Origin: Bacteroidales bacterium
Lineage (GTDB): Bacteria; Bacteroidota; Bacteroidia; Bacteroidales; P3
Reading direction: 5' to 3'
NCBI GenBank assembly: GCA_030523765.1
Contig: JAUNHX010000009.1
Coordinates: forward strand, 20,916 to 84,915
Length of the DNA stretch: 64,000 bases
The notes below the pieces were generated by a model. It was not told where the DNA came from. It saw only the letters and a program-made list of their open reading frames with translations, and did not search any database. Each line of letters begins with the position of its first letter. The first letter of the stretch is position 1. Below are positions 1 to 8,731 of this stretch, in pieces. The translations under genes were made by a program, and so were the position numbers.

Positions 1-1130
1 GTGGCGGTTACTCCTCCACCTCGGTAGGCGATATCCACCTGATTAGTTGCGGTGCTGGTTGCCCCGTTCCTACTGCTACCGTTGCATCGTACGACTACGC
101 ACAGGCTACCATTTCGTGGAACGGCAGTGCCGAAACTTACGAATATGCATACAAAGCAGCTGCCGATGCTACCTGGCCTGAGGAAACTACCACTACTCAG
201 TATACCCAGACCATTACCGGCTTGCTACCCGCTACTGCATACCAGTTCCGTGTACGTGCTGTCTGCGATACCGAAAGTGTTTCTGAATGGGCTATCGTCT
301 CCTTCGTTACCGACAGTCTGCCTTGCTTCGCTCCTAGCAATGTTGAGGCCGACGCTCAGGGTCAACAAGCTGTTATCAGTTGGACTGCTGGTGGCAACGA
401 AACCGAATGGACTATTCATGTGTTCAACACCACCTTCGATCAGGAATACACCACTACTACCAATCCTTACACCGTTACAGGTCTGACCGCTAATGTTACC
501 TACAACGTAGCTGTTAGTGCCAACTGCGGTGGAGGACTGCTACAGAGCGACTGGAGCGATACTATCAGCTTCACTACCGTTCCTTGCGATCCCGTTACCA
601 ACGTTACCGCTAGCAATGTTACTGGCACCACTGCCAATATCACCTGGACCGCTGGCGACAACAACACTGGCAACTGGGAAATCAGCTGGAACTACCAAGG
701 TGCTGGTATGACCAACCTGCTGGGTACCGCTACCGTTACCTCTGCTACCTACGACATCACTGGCCTTACCGCCAATACTCCTTATGAAGTATTTGTTCGC
801 GCTATCTGCGCTGAAGGTTACACCAGTGATTACGCTACCACCACCTTCACCACTCAGAACGTAGGTATCGCCCGCGTTGAAGAGGGTATGAGTCTCTCCA
901 TCTTCCCCAACCCCGCTACTGGCAACACCACCGTCACCCTCAGCGGTGTTAACGGCAACGTTACCATCTCCGTAATCGATATGAGCGGCCGCACCGTTCA
1001 GACCTCGACTATGGAATGCGATGGCGATTGCGAGAAGAGTATCTCGGTCGACAACTTAGCTGCTGGCGCTTACTTCGTACGCGTCTACGGCGACAATGTT
1101 AACACCGTGAAGAAACTCATCGTGAAGTAA
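1..1130 (+). CDS. Type IX-secreted fibronectin-III protein, 3' part only
   Basis: The reading frame (codons starting at position 3) is open to the left edge, so the start lies outside the window. The visible part of about 375 residues contains fibronectin type III-like units with repeated 'GLT/GLL-T-Y-VR-AxC' phrases. It ends in a type IX sorting domain starting near 'FPNPATGNTT' and closing with 'YFVRVYGDNVNTVKKLIVK'. In this family the C-terminal domain directs export across the outer membrane and surface attachment. The end is closely similar to the C-terminal region of the gene at 1711-8355, so the two are tandem paralogues. Function beyond a surface or adhesin-like role is not known. The family assignment is firm; the substrate or ligand cannot be read from sequence. 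Confidence 0.85.
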   Translation, partial: GGYSSTSVGDIHLISCGAGCPVPTATVASYDYAQATISWNGSAETYEYAYKAAADATWPEETTTTQYTQTITGLLPATAYQFRVRAVCDTESVSEWAIVSFVTDSLPCFAPSNVEADAQGQQAVISWTAGGNETEWTIHVFNTTFDQEYTTTTNPYTVTGLTANVTYNVAVSANCGGGLLQSDWSDTISFTTVPCDPVTNVTASNVTGTTANITWTAGDNNTGNWEISWNYQGAGMTNLLGTATVTSATYDITGLTANTPYEVFVRAICAEGYTSDYATTTFTTQNVGIARVEEGMSLSIFPNPATGNTTVTLSGVNGNVTISVIDMSGRTVQTSTMECDGDCEKSISVDNLAAGAYFVRVYGDNVNTVKKLIVK

Positions 1131-1155
1131 TCATTTAGATAATAAGGTTAGGAAC

Positions 1156-1193
1156 TAAGAGGTTTGCCAAACCTCTGGAAAGCAAACCTCTTA
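1156..1193 (+). other. Hairpin of the 3' non-coding module, copy 1
   Basis: A perfect 12-bp inverted repeat, TAAGAGGTTTGC at 1156-1167 and GCAAACCTCTTA at 1182-1193, begins 25 bp after the stop codon. The same stem with a different loop occurs after the paralogous gene at 8380-8416. It has no T-run directly after it, so it may be an RNA stem protecting or marking the 3' end rather than a terminator. Confidence 0.7.
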
Positions 1194-1242
1194 GCCACCT
1201 ACCATTATCAAGGTAAAAAGATGAATCAAAGAAATACACAAG

Positions 1243-1336
1243 AATATCGAATCTGTATGTTACTCAATCTGTAATTGTGTACGATTACCGTCGTGAGACA
1301 GCAAATCTTAATTTCATTATGTTAGGCTCTCTTCCC
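1243..1336 (+). repeat. 94-bp invariant non-coding repeat, copy 1
   Basis: This segment matches 8472-8565 at all 94 positions. Both copies lie between the hairpin and the terminator downstream of paralogous type IX-secreted genes. The flanking non-coding DNA has diverged and the neighbouring coding ends differ at several codons, so the identity stands out. It includes two ATCTGTA words and the first arm of the terminator stem. It may be a 3'-UTR-derived small RNA, a processing element or a recombination tract. Confidence 0.85.
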
Positions 1337-1358
1337 TCAGTGGGAGGAGAGTTTTTTT
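1327..1358 (+). terminator. Rho-independent terminator after the first type IX gene
   Basis: CTCTCTTCCC (1327-1336), a five-base loop, GGGAGGAGAG (1342-1351), then seven T. The ten-pair stem contains one G-T wobble. The first arm belongs to the invariant 94-bp repeat; the second arm differs from the other copy but keeps pairing. Confidence 0.85.
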
Positions 1359-1545
1359 ATCGTTGCAATGAAATCAAACCGCAGCGAACCATCTTTATTT
1401 GAATATAATACAATCACTAACTTTACGTATTATTTGATCTATCAATTATAGACCAATTTTTATCTTAATTAAAGGTATAATTCTAGAAAATAAAGAGCAA
1501 AATTCATAAATAAAAACACTAGTTTTCAATAAAATAAAAATTTAA
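1359..1545. other. AT-rich spacer without recognised genes
   Basis: Low-GC stretch between the terminator of the first type IX gene and the promoter of the second. I see no open frame with coding character and no repeat. Confidence 0.6.
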
Positions 1546-1577
1546 TTTGGTACTTTCAATAATTATCTATATATTTG
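1546..1577 (+). promoter_or_regulatory. Bacteroidota-type promoter of the large adhesin gene
   Basis: TTTG at 1546-1549, a 20-bp spacer and TATATTTG at 1570-1577 match the TTTG / TAnnTTTG consensus of the Bacteroidota primary sigma factor. Transcription would start near 1584 and give a leader of about 125 nt. The leader holds a small hairpin (ATACCC 1598-1603 with GGGTAT 1610-1615) and two copies of ATTAACAAAGACT. Confidence 0.75.
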
Positions 1578-1710
1578 CATCACTTTTAAGTACAAATATA
1601 CCCTATAACGGGTATCGACTATACTATAAACTATTCTATTAACAAAGACTGCCAAACAAAGGTATTAACAAAGACTATCATTCATAAATAGTCACTTTAA
1701 ATAAAATCGT

Positions 1711-4700
1711 ATGGTTACAACATCTTACTCTATTGTCCCTCTGAAGGACAGCATGCCTAGTAGGAGAAACACCCTCTGGCATGGAGGCACCTCAACACTG
1801 AGGCGCTCGACAAGAGTACTATGTATGCTTGCAGTAGCACTACTGCTACCTTGGGCCCTAAAGGCGCAAACAGTATACGACACAGTACCCTTAATGTATA
1901 ATTTTGAAGACACCACCCACAATGGGCAATGGACCTTCGTAAGTGGATCGTGCAGCAACATCTTCGTTGCCGACACGGGAGCCAACATCACGGTCAACGG
2001 TAGCCGTTCTATGCACGTCACCGAAGCCGAATCGTCCCCCTACACCCCCTATTCCTACAAAACGGGATCGGGTACTGCCGGCGATCAAACCGAAGTGCAA
2101 TCGCGCGTATATGCCTATCGCGACATCTATTTCCCCGATAGCGGTTATTATGATATCGGCTATTGGTGGAACTGCTACGGCGAAACCATCTACGACTATG
2201 GCCGCCTAGCACTAGCCCCCATCAGCTGGAGCTTCAGTGCCAGTACCACTGCATGGGACTCCACCACCTCTGTAACAGGCCAGTATTGGGGATCGACCTC
2301 AGTACCCTCCTCCTTTATCTGCCTCGACAACGGCCATCCGTTGTCGGGTGTCACAGCACCGCAATATCTATCTAAAACCTTCCATATCGACTCAGCTGGA
2401 CTCTACCGTTTGGTCTTTCTTTGGAACAACGACGGTAATACTGGTAGTCAACCCCCAGTGATGATCGACGATCTGCAGATTCACCCCCACTCCTGTGGTA
2501 TCCCCGAGAATCTGAGAGCCTACAACCTCACCACCTCATCGTTCTCCCTTACTTGGGACGACGATAATATTCCCAATTCTTGGACCGTGCTGTACGACAC
2601 CTGTGGTACTGTCAACTTTGGCAACACCCAGACCGTCACCACCAACGACATCAGCATCAGCAATGTCACCTCAGGTGGTGTCTACGACGTGATGGTACAA
2701 GCCAACTGTGCCGCTGGCGAAGTAGGTGTTCCCGCTTTCTACCGTGTAACGATACCCGTCTGCAATCCTATCGACACTTTGCCCTATAGCTACGACTTCG
2801 ATAACGCCAGCACCTACGGTTCATCGAGTATTCCTCCTGTTATTCCTTGCTGGATACATCAGAATATGGCCGCTTCATCGACAGCGAAGGGCTATCCTTA
2901 CCTCTCTTCTAATAGCAACTACTCCCACAACATGAACCACGCCCTCTACTTCTATTATACCACCACCAACAACTACGACAAAGCAGCCGGTGTTGCACTA
3001 CCTGCTATCAATCGCGACACTATAGATATCACCCATGTGGTACTCAACTTCTGGGCAGTGAAATCCTCCTCCACCTATACGCCGCGTCTAGTTGTGGGTG
3101 TAATGAGCGATCCCTACAACCGCTCCACCTTCGAGCCCATCGATACCATAGCCAACTTCAACACCACCCTTACCGAATACCATGTTCCCTTCACAAGCTA
3201 TACTGGTATAGGTAACTATATTTCGATCCGAGAAACCTCACCCTCGTCGGGCACCTATTCCTATTTATATGTTAGCGATATTTCGCTCACCGACGAATCG
3301 TGTCCTCGTCCCATGCCTACCGTCGATTCGCTTACCGCCACCGAAGCCTACATCTCTTGGGTCAGCACTAGCGCATCGGCCTACGAGGTAGCCCTCTCCG
3401 AATCGGATCAGAGCAATGCCACCCAACAAACCGACACCACCTATGTGATGACCAACCTCACCTCGAACACCGAATACACCATTTGGGTTCGTTCGGTATG
3501 CGACGGTACCTACGGCAACTGGCAGTCGGTTACCTTCCGCACCAGCTGTGCCGCCATCAATACTTATCCTTGGACCGAAGACTTCGAGTCCTCCGCCACT
3601 GGAACTGGCAACGCACCCTTCTGCTGGACCTTCCTCAGCGATGGTACAGGCACCTATCAGAATATGTATCCCTATGTCAGTTCAGGCACCTATGCCCATA
3701 GCCCATCGAAATATGCCTATGTGTATCTGCAGCCAATGACCTCAACCAATACAACGATGCCCTATTTCGAGTCGCTCATCCTTCCCGAAATTGATACCAT
3801 AGCCCATGCCATCAACGAGTTGCGCCTCTCCTTCTACTGCCGTAACTCCAGCGCCACCTACAACGACTGGGGTAAGATAGGCGTGATGAAGAACAACTAC
3901 GACGATAGCACCTTCCTCTGTCTCGACTCCTTCTATGTTACCAACACCTCTACCCTTTATGAGTTCGACCTGGCCAACTGTCCCGAATACGAGGGCTACA
4001 ACCACATAGCCATCCGCTTTGCCCGTCGTGCCAGCGGCTACTTTTATGCCTATGTCGACGATGTATCGCTGATTCTGACACCCGACTGTCCTCGTCCTCT
4101 CGACCTCGGTGTACAGAACCTCACACAGGTGTCTACCGATCTCTTCTGGAGCGACACCACCGATGCTAGCGAATGGAGCGTATACTACGGTCTCGAAGGT
4201 TTCAACTATACCGATAGCGCGTATATTACCGCCTACGACACCATCGTAACGTTGACCGGACTGACGGCCAACACCACCTACGATGTTTATGTAGTGCCCG
4301 CCTGCGACGGTGTTCCCGAACCGGCATTCTATAGCTTCACCACCCCTTGTGATTTCATCGACTCCTTACCCTATACCCAAGACTTTGATTCTTGCAACAC
4401 CAGTTCTACCTCGATACCGCCCGTTGTGCCTTGTTGGGTATACCTCAACGATGGTAACTACTTCTACCCCTACCTCTCCGCTACCGCCTCCTATTGTCAT
4501 AGCGGCAACCGTGGATGGTATTGGTATCACAGCACCAGCGCCCTCTATGGCACCTTCCAGGCACTGGTACTTCCTGGCATCAACACCGAGAACTACAATA
4601 TGCAGAATCTCACTGTGAAGTTTTGGGCTCGCGCCACCTCTACTAGCTACCAGCCCGCATGGGAAGTAGGTGTGATGACCAATCCCAACGATCCCTCCAC

Positions 4701-7700
4701 CTTTGTATCTTGCCAAACAATCGGCCTTACCGACAACACCACCACTTGGACCGAACTGTCGGCAAGTCTGAGCAACTACACTGGCACTGGCAACTTCATC
4801 GCCATCCGTGGCGTCAGTAATCCCGACGGCAACTATACTTATTGGTATGGTAATCTCGATGATGTAACGGTTGAATGGACCGCTTGTCCTACCCCAGTAC
4901 CCACCGTCACAGCCACCACCGATAGCGCCTACCTTAGCTGGGAAGGCAGTGCCTCTGGTTTCGAATACGAGGTTGTAGCCTCCGACAGCACCGCCACTGG
5001 TGTGGGTACCTATGTAACCACCAACAGTGCCGAAGTGGGCGGATTGACATCAGGTACCGCCTATACCATATATCTGCGTGCTATCTGTGGCAGCGACACC
5101 ACCGAGTGGTCCTCCACTAGCTTCCGTACAGCCTGCGGCGTCATCGACCAGATACCTTATTCTTATAGCTTCGAAGATGCTCCTGCAGGCAGTAGCACTA
5201 GCACAGACTTCGCTTACTGCTGGTCACGCCTCACCGGTACCGCCACCTACTATTATCCTTACGTAGGAGGCAGCACCACCTATGCTCATACTGGCAACCG
5301 TGGACTCTACTGGTACCAGTCGAGTACCGTAGGCACCTATCCCGCCTACCAAATTGTAATATTCCCTGAACTGAATACCACCAACCATCCGCTCGACAGT
5401 TTGGTAATGAGCTTCTGGACTCGTCCCTCATCGGCCACCTATGCCCCCTGGTTTATCGGCGGCGTGATGACCGATCCTACCAACGACAGCACCTTCGTGC
5501 CCATCGACACCTTCTATGTAGCACAAAATATCAACTGGCAGAAATTCGAGATGGTATTTGCAGGATATAGCGACACTGGCCGCTATGTAGCCCTGAAATC
5601 GGTACAAACTAGCACCTACTGGTATGCCTATGTCGACGACTTCTCGCTCGACGCACTGCCCTCCTGCTTACATCCCTTCAGCCTACATGCCAACAATGTT
5701 ACCAGCAACAGTGCCGATCTGAGTTGGATCAGCCTCTGTGGAGCAGGTAACTTCATTGTAGAGTATAGCGATGGTACCACGACCAATACGATTACCACCA
5801 CCTCTACCTCTACCACCCTTAGCAACCTGCAATCCAACACCACCTATACGGTTAGTGTTCGCAGCCTCTGCTCCACCACCGACACCAGCGATGCCAGCAT
5901 CGTATGCTCGTTCCACACCGGATGCAGCTACATCACCCACAACGACCTGCCGTGGGAAGAAAGCTTCGAAAGCACTCCTACCACAAGTTCTAACTCAACC
6001 TCCTTCGCCTACTGCTGGCAGCGTTACACCAACGCCACCAATTACTACTATCCCTACGTCAGCTCAAGCACCACCTATGCCCACACTGGAGCACGTGGAC
6101 TCTATTGGTATGGTGGTTCCACCTCTACCTCTCTTTATGGAACCTACCAAGGTATTGTCCTTCCCGATGTCGATCCCACTATTCCTATCGACACCCTCCA
6201 GCTGAGCTTCTGGATTAGAACCTCGTCGGCCACCTATACCAGCCGTATAGTCATCGGAGCTATGAGCGATTTGAACAACGACAGCACCTTTGTTCCTATC
6301 GATACCATCTTCCACAGTGGCATCACTTGGACCCAATACGAAGTGCCTCTGGCAAGCTATAGCGACACTGGCCGCTACATCGTGATGAAGAGCTACTATG
6401 GCGACGGCTACTGGTATGCTTACGTCGACGATATCGGACTCGACTATATCCCCTCTTGCGTGAAGGTTACCGACCTAACCGTCGACAGCACCTTCAGCAA
6501 TGGCGCCGTCCTATCGTGGAACCATGATGCTACCAACTATATCCTCTCCTATAAGACCGCACTCGATGAAGAGTACACCCAAGTAGAGGTAAGCGATACC
6601 ACCTTTACTCTTACTGGTCTCTCAAGCAGTACCACCTACACATGGTATGTACAGGCCGTATGCACCCCTGGTGATACTAGCCGTGCCTCGACCGAATCGA
6701 TGTTCACTACAACCCTCTGCGCACAGAATACCATCTATCAGTGGGATACCGCTGGTACTGCCAACTCCTCCTACAACGCTCCCGTCAACAACTTCTACCG
6801 CAACACCCTCTGTGAAATTATCATAGACAGTGCTGAACTAGGCGGAGCCCTCACCTTCAACACCCTGGGCTTCAAGTATGAGTATGCAACGGCAATGGTC
6901 GACAAGACCGATGTAACCATCTACATCCAACCTACCGACAAGAGCACCTTCACTGGCACCACCGATATGGTACAGCTCGACACCGCTACCGCAGTGCTCG
7001 TCTTCACTGGCAGCCTCAACTGCAGCCAGGGCTGGAACTACTTCGCACTAGCCGAGCCCTACAACTACAACGGACAAGGCAACCTGATGCTTATCATCGA
7101 CGACAACTCGAATGAATACGACGGATCGCTCTACAAATTCAGCACCCGTTCCTGCACGGGCTACAAAACCATTACTTGGTACTCCGACACCTACGATCCC
7201 GATCCTCTCAACACCAGTAACTTCTCCGGTTCGAAAACCTACTACACTTGGCGTCCTGAGATGCAGTTCGTAGCATGCGAACCCGACTGTATGGCTCCTG
7301 TATCGTACGTGGTATCCCACAGCTACGACAGTGCTACCGTAAGCATCGACGCCCCCATCTACGAATGGAGTCTCCGTCAGGCTTCCGAAGCTGAATATGG
7401 TGATAATACCGTTGACTCGGCCGAATACCTCACCTTCAGCAACCTACTGCCTGCCACTGCTTATCAGTATCGTGTCCGTCAAATCTGCGACGAAGAGCAA
7501 TACTCCGATTACCTCTATGTCGACTTCATCACCGACAGTCTGCCTTGCTTCGTACCCTCCAACTTCCAAGCCATCGACGTTCGTGGCCTTGATGCCACCC
7601 TATCATGGACAGTAGGACCCACCGCTACAAGCAGCGAACTAATGGTATTCAACAGCACCTATGCCGACACCCTCACGGTAGCCGACACCCAAGTTACCAT

Positions 7701-8355
7701 TAGTGGCCTCACGGCAGGCGTAACCTACTACGCCCTTGTTCGGGCCAACTGTGGCAATGGTACCACCTATAGCGACTGGAGCGACACCATCAGCTTCACC
7801 ACCGTTATATGCGATCCTGTTACCGCTGTCAATGCTACCAACGTTACCGGCACCAGCGCTGATATCAACTGGACCGCTGGCAACAACAACACTGGTTCAT
7901 GGGAAATCAGCTGGAACTACCAAGGTGCTGGTATGAGCAACCTGCTAGGCAGCGCCACGGTGAGCGACAACACCTATACTATCAGCGACCTAACTCCCAA
8001 CACCCCCTACGAGGTATTTGTCAAAGCCATTTGCGGCGAAGGCTACACTAGCGATCTCGCTACCACCACCTTCACCACCCAGCAGGTTGGCATTGCCCGC
8101 GTAGAGGAGGGATTGAACCTCACCCTCTTCCCCAATCCTGCCACTGGCAACACCACCGTCACCCTCAGCGGTGTGAACGGCAACGTTACCCTCTCCATTA
8201 TCGATATGAGCGGACGCACCGTTCGTAGCTACACCATGGAGTGCAATGGCGATTGCGAGAAGCATATCTCGGTCGACAACTTAGTAGCCGGCGCCTACTT
8301 CGTTCGCGTCTATGGCGACAATGTTAATACAGTAAAGAAACTTATCGTAAAATAA
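1711..8355 (+). CDS. Giant type IX-secreted adhesin-like protein with tandem anchor-J/Fn3 repeats
   Basis: A 2214-residue exported protein. A signal peptide with hydrophobic core 'LCMLAVALLLPWALKA' is followed by Q-T-V. An alternative ATG at 1753, preceded by GAAGGA, would still keep this peptide. From about residue 352 to 1670 there are five tandem units of about 263 residues (starts near 358, 620, 887, 1150 and 1412). Each is a cleaved-adhesin / choice-of-anchor-J-like beta domain with a 'YAYVDD(V/F/I)SL' closing motif plus a fibronectin III domain. A separate beta domain covers about 1670-1850, then three Fn3 domains, then a type IX sorting domain from 'FPNPATGNTT' to the end. It likely acts on the cell surface in adhesion or substrate binding. 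No catalytic motif was seen. It has its own promoter and terminator and appears monocistronic. Confidence 0.9.
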   Translation: MVTTSYSIVPLKDSMPSRRNTLWHGGTSTLRRSTRVLCMLAVALLLPWALKAQTVYDTVPLMYNFEDTTHNGQWTFVSGSCSNIFVADTGANITVNGSRSMHVTEAESSPYTPYSYKTGSGTAGDQTEVQSRVYAYRDIYFPDSGYYDIGYWWNCYGETIYDYGRLALAPISWSFSASTTAWDSTTSVTGQYWGSTSVPSSFICLDNGHPLSGVTAPQYLSKTFHIDSAGLYRLVFLWNNDGNTGSQPPVMIDDLQIHPHSCGIPENLRAYNLTTSSFSLTWDDDNIPNSWTVLYDTCGTVNFGNTQTVTTNDISISNVTSGGVYDVMVQANCAAGEVGVPAFYRVTIPVCNPIDTLPYSYDFDNASTYGSSSIPPVIPCWIHQNMAASSTAKGYPYLSSNSNYSHNMNHALYFYYTTTNNYDKAAGVALPAINRDTIDITHVVLNFWAVKSSSTYTPRLVVGVMSDPYNRSTFEPIDTIANFNTTLTEYHVPFTSYTGIGNYISIRETSPSSGTYSYLYVSDISLTDESCPRPMPTVDSLTATEAYISWVSTSASAYEVALSESDQSNATQQTDTTYVMTNLTSNTEYTIWVRSVCDGTYGNWQSVTFRTSCAAINTYPWTEDFESSATGTGNAPFCWTFLSDGTGTYQNMYPYVSSGTYAHSPSKYAYVYLQPMTSTNTTMPYFESLILPEIDTIAHAINELRLSFYCRNSSATYNDWGKIGVMKNNYDDSTFLCLDSFYVTNTSTLYEFDLANCPEYEGYNHIAIRFARRASGYFYAYVDDVSLILTPDCPRPLDLGVQNLTQVSTDLFWSDTTDASEWSVYYGLEGFNYTDSAYITAYDTIVTLTGLTANTTYDVYVVPACDGVPEPAFYSFTTPCDFIDSLPYTQDFDSCNTSSTSIPPVVPCWVYLNDGNYFYPYLSATASYCHSGNRGWYWYHSTSALYGTFQALVLPGINTENYNMQNLTVKFWARATSTSYQPAWEVGVMTNPNDPSTFVSCQTIGLTDNTTTWTELSASLSNYTGTGNFIAIRGVSNPDGNYTYWYGNLDDVTVEWTACPTPVPTVTATTDSAYLSWEGSASGFEYEVVASDSTATGVGTYVTTNSAEVGGLTSGTAYTIYLRAICGSDTTEWSSTSFRTACGVIDQIPYSYSFEDAPAGSSTSTDFAYCWSRLTGTATYYYPYVGGSTTYAHTGNRGLYWYQSSTVGTYPAYQIVIFPELNTTNHPLDSLVMSFWTRPSSATYAPWFIGGVMTDPTNDSTFVPIDTFYVAQNINWQKFEMVFAGYSDTGRYVALKSVQTSTYWYAYVDDFSLDALPSCLHPFSLHANNVTSNSADLSWISLCGAGNFIVEYSDGTTTNTITTTSTSTTLSNLQSNTTYTVSVRSLCSTTDTSDASIVCSFHTGCSYITHNDLPWEESFESTPTTSSNSTSFAYCWQRYTNATNYYYPYVSSSTTYAHTGARGLYWYGGSTSTSLYGTYQGIVLPDVDPTIPIDTLQLSFWIRTSSATYTSRIVIGAMSDLNNDSTFVPIDTIFHSGITWTQYEVPLASYSDTGRYIVMKSYYGDGYWYAYVDDIGLDYIPSCVKVTDLTVDSTFSNGAVLSWNHDATNYILSYKTALDEEYTQVEVSDTTFTLTGLSSSTTYTWYVQAVCTPGDTSRASTESMFTTTLCAQNTIYQWDTAGTANSSYNAPVNNFYRNTLCEIIIDSAELGGALTFNTLGFKYEYATAMVDKTDVTIYIQPTDKSTFTGTTDMVQLDTATAVLVFTGSLNCSQGWNYFALAEPYNYNGQGNLMLIIDDNSNEYDGSLYKFSTRSCTGYKTITWYSDTYDPDPLNTSNFSGSKTYYTWRPEMQFVACEPDCMAPVSYVVSHSYDSATVSIDAPIYEWSLRQASEAEYGDNTVDSAEYLTFSNLLPATAYQYRVRQICDEEQYSDYLYVDFITDSLPCFVPSNFQAIDVRGLDATLSWTVGPTATSSELMVFNSTYADTLTVADTQVTISGLTAGVTYYALVRANCGNGTTYSDWSDTISFTTVICDPVTAVNATNVTGTSADINWTAGNNNTGSWEISWNYQGAGMSNLLGSATVSDNTYTISDLTPNTPYEVFVKAICGEGYTSDLATTTFTTQQVGIARVEEGLNLTLFPNPATGNTTVTLSGVNGNVTLSIIDMSGRTVRSYTMECNGDCEKHISVDNLVAGAYFVRVYGDNVNTVKKLIVK

Positions 8356-8379
8356 AAAAACGATAATTGCGTTAGTAAG

Positions 8380-8416
8380 TAAGAGGTTTGTCAACCTTAG
8401 GCCAGCAAACCTCTTA
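8380..8416 (+). other. Hairpin of the 3' non-coding module, copy 2
   Basis: TAAGAGGTTTG (8380-8390) pairs with CAAACCTCTTA (8406-8416). The stem is the same as at 1156-1193 while the loop differs, which suggests that pairing is conserved. Confidence 0.7.
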
Positions 8417-8471
8417 CCCCTAACCACTAACCAACTGTAATGCACAAAATTAAAGAATCAAAACACACATA

Positions 8472-8565
8472 AATATCGAATCTGTATGTTACTCAATCTG
8501 TAATTGTGTACGATTACCGTCGTGAGACAGCAAATCTTAATTTCATTATGTTAGGCTCTCTTCCC
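8472..8565 (+). repeat. 94-bp invariant non-coding repeat, copy 2
   Basis: Identical at all 94 positions to 1243-1336 and in the same place relative to the upstream gene, the hairpin and the terminator. See the first copy for interpretation. Confidence 0.85.
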
Positions 8566-8587
8566 AGCATGGGGAGAGAGTTTTTTT
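8556..8587 (+). terminator. Rho-independent terminator after the large adhesin gene
   Basis: CTCTCTTCCC (8556-8565), loop AGCAT, GGGGAGAGAG (8571-8580), then seven T. It forms a ten-pair stem with one wobble, placed at a different step from the wobble of the copy at 1327-1358. Confidence 0.85.
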
Positions 8588-8640
8588 ATGCTTTTACCAG
8601 CATTGCCCTAACTGTACCATAAAACAACGATAATAAAAGA

Positions 8641-8670
8641 GTCGGCCACGCTCGTTAGAGCATGGCCGAC
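8641..8670 (-). terminator. Terminator of ftsZ and the dcw operon
   Basis: GTCGGCCA (8641-8648) and TGGCCGAC (8663-8670) form an eight-pair stem. On the minus strand it is followed by TCTTTTATTA. It lies 61 bp beyond the ftsZ stop codon. Confidence 0.75.
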
Positions 8671-8731
8671 GTGCATATAGCTTTATGATTTGCTTTACTT
8701 ATTTCAGCGTTAAGGCTGAGGTATTTCGATA

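Noticed and set aside
1243..1336. Insertion sequence or attachment site explanation for the 94-bp repeat
   Set aside because: No terminal inverted repeats, target duplication or transposase are present, and both copies sit at the same place relative to a gene end and terminator.
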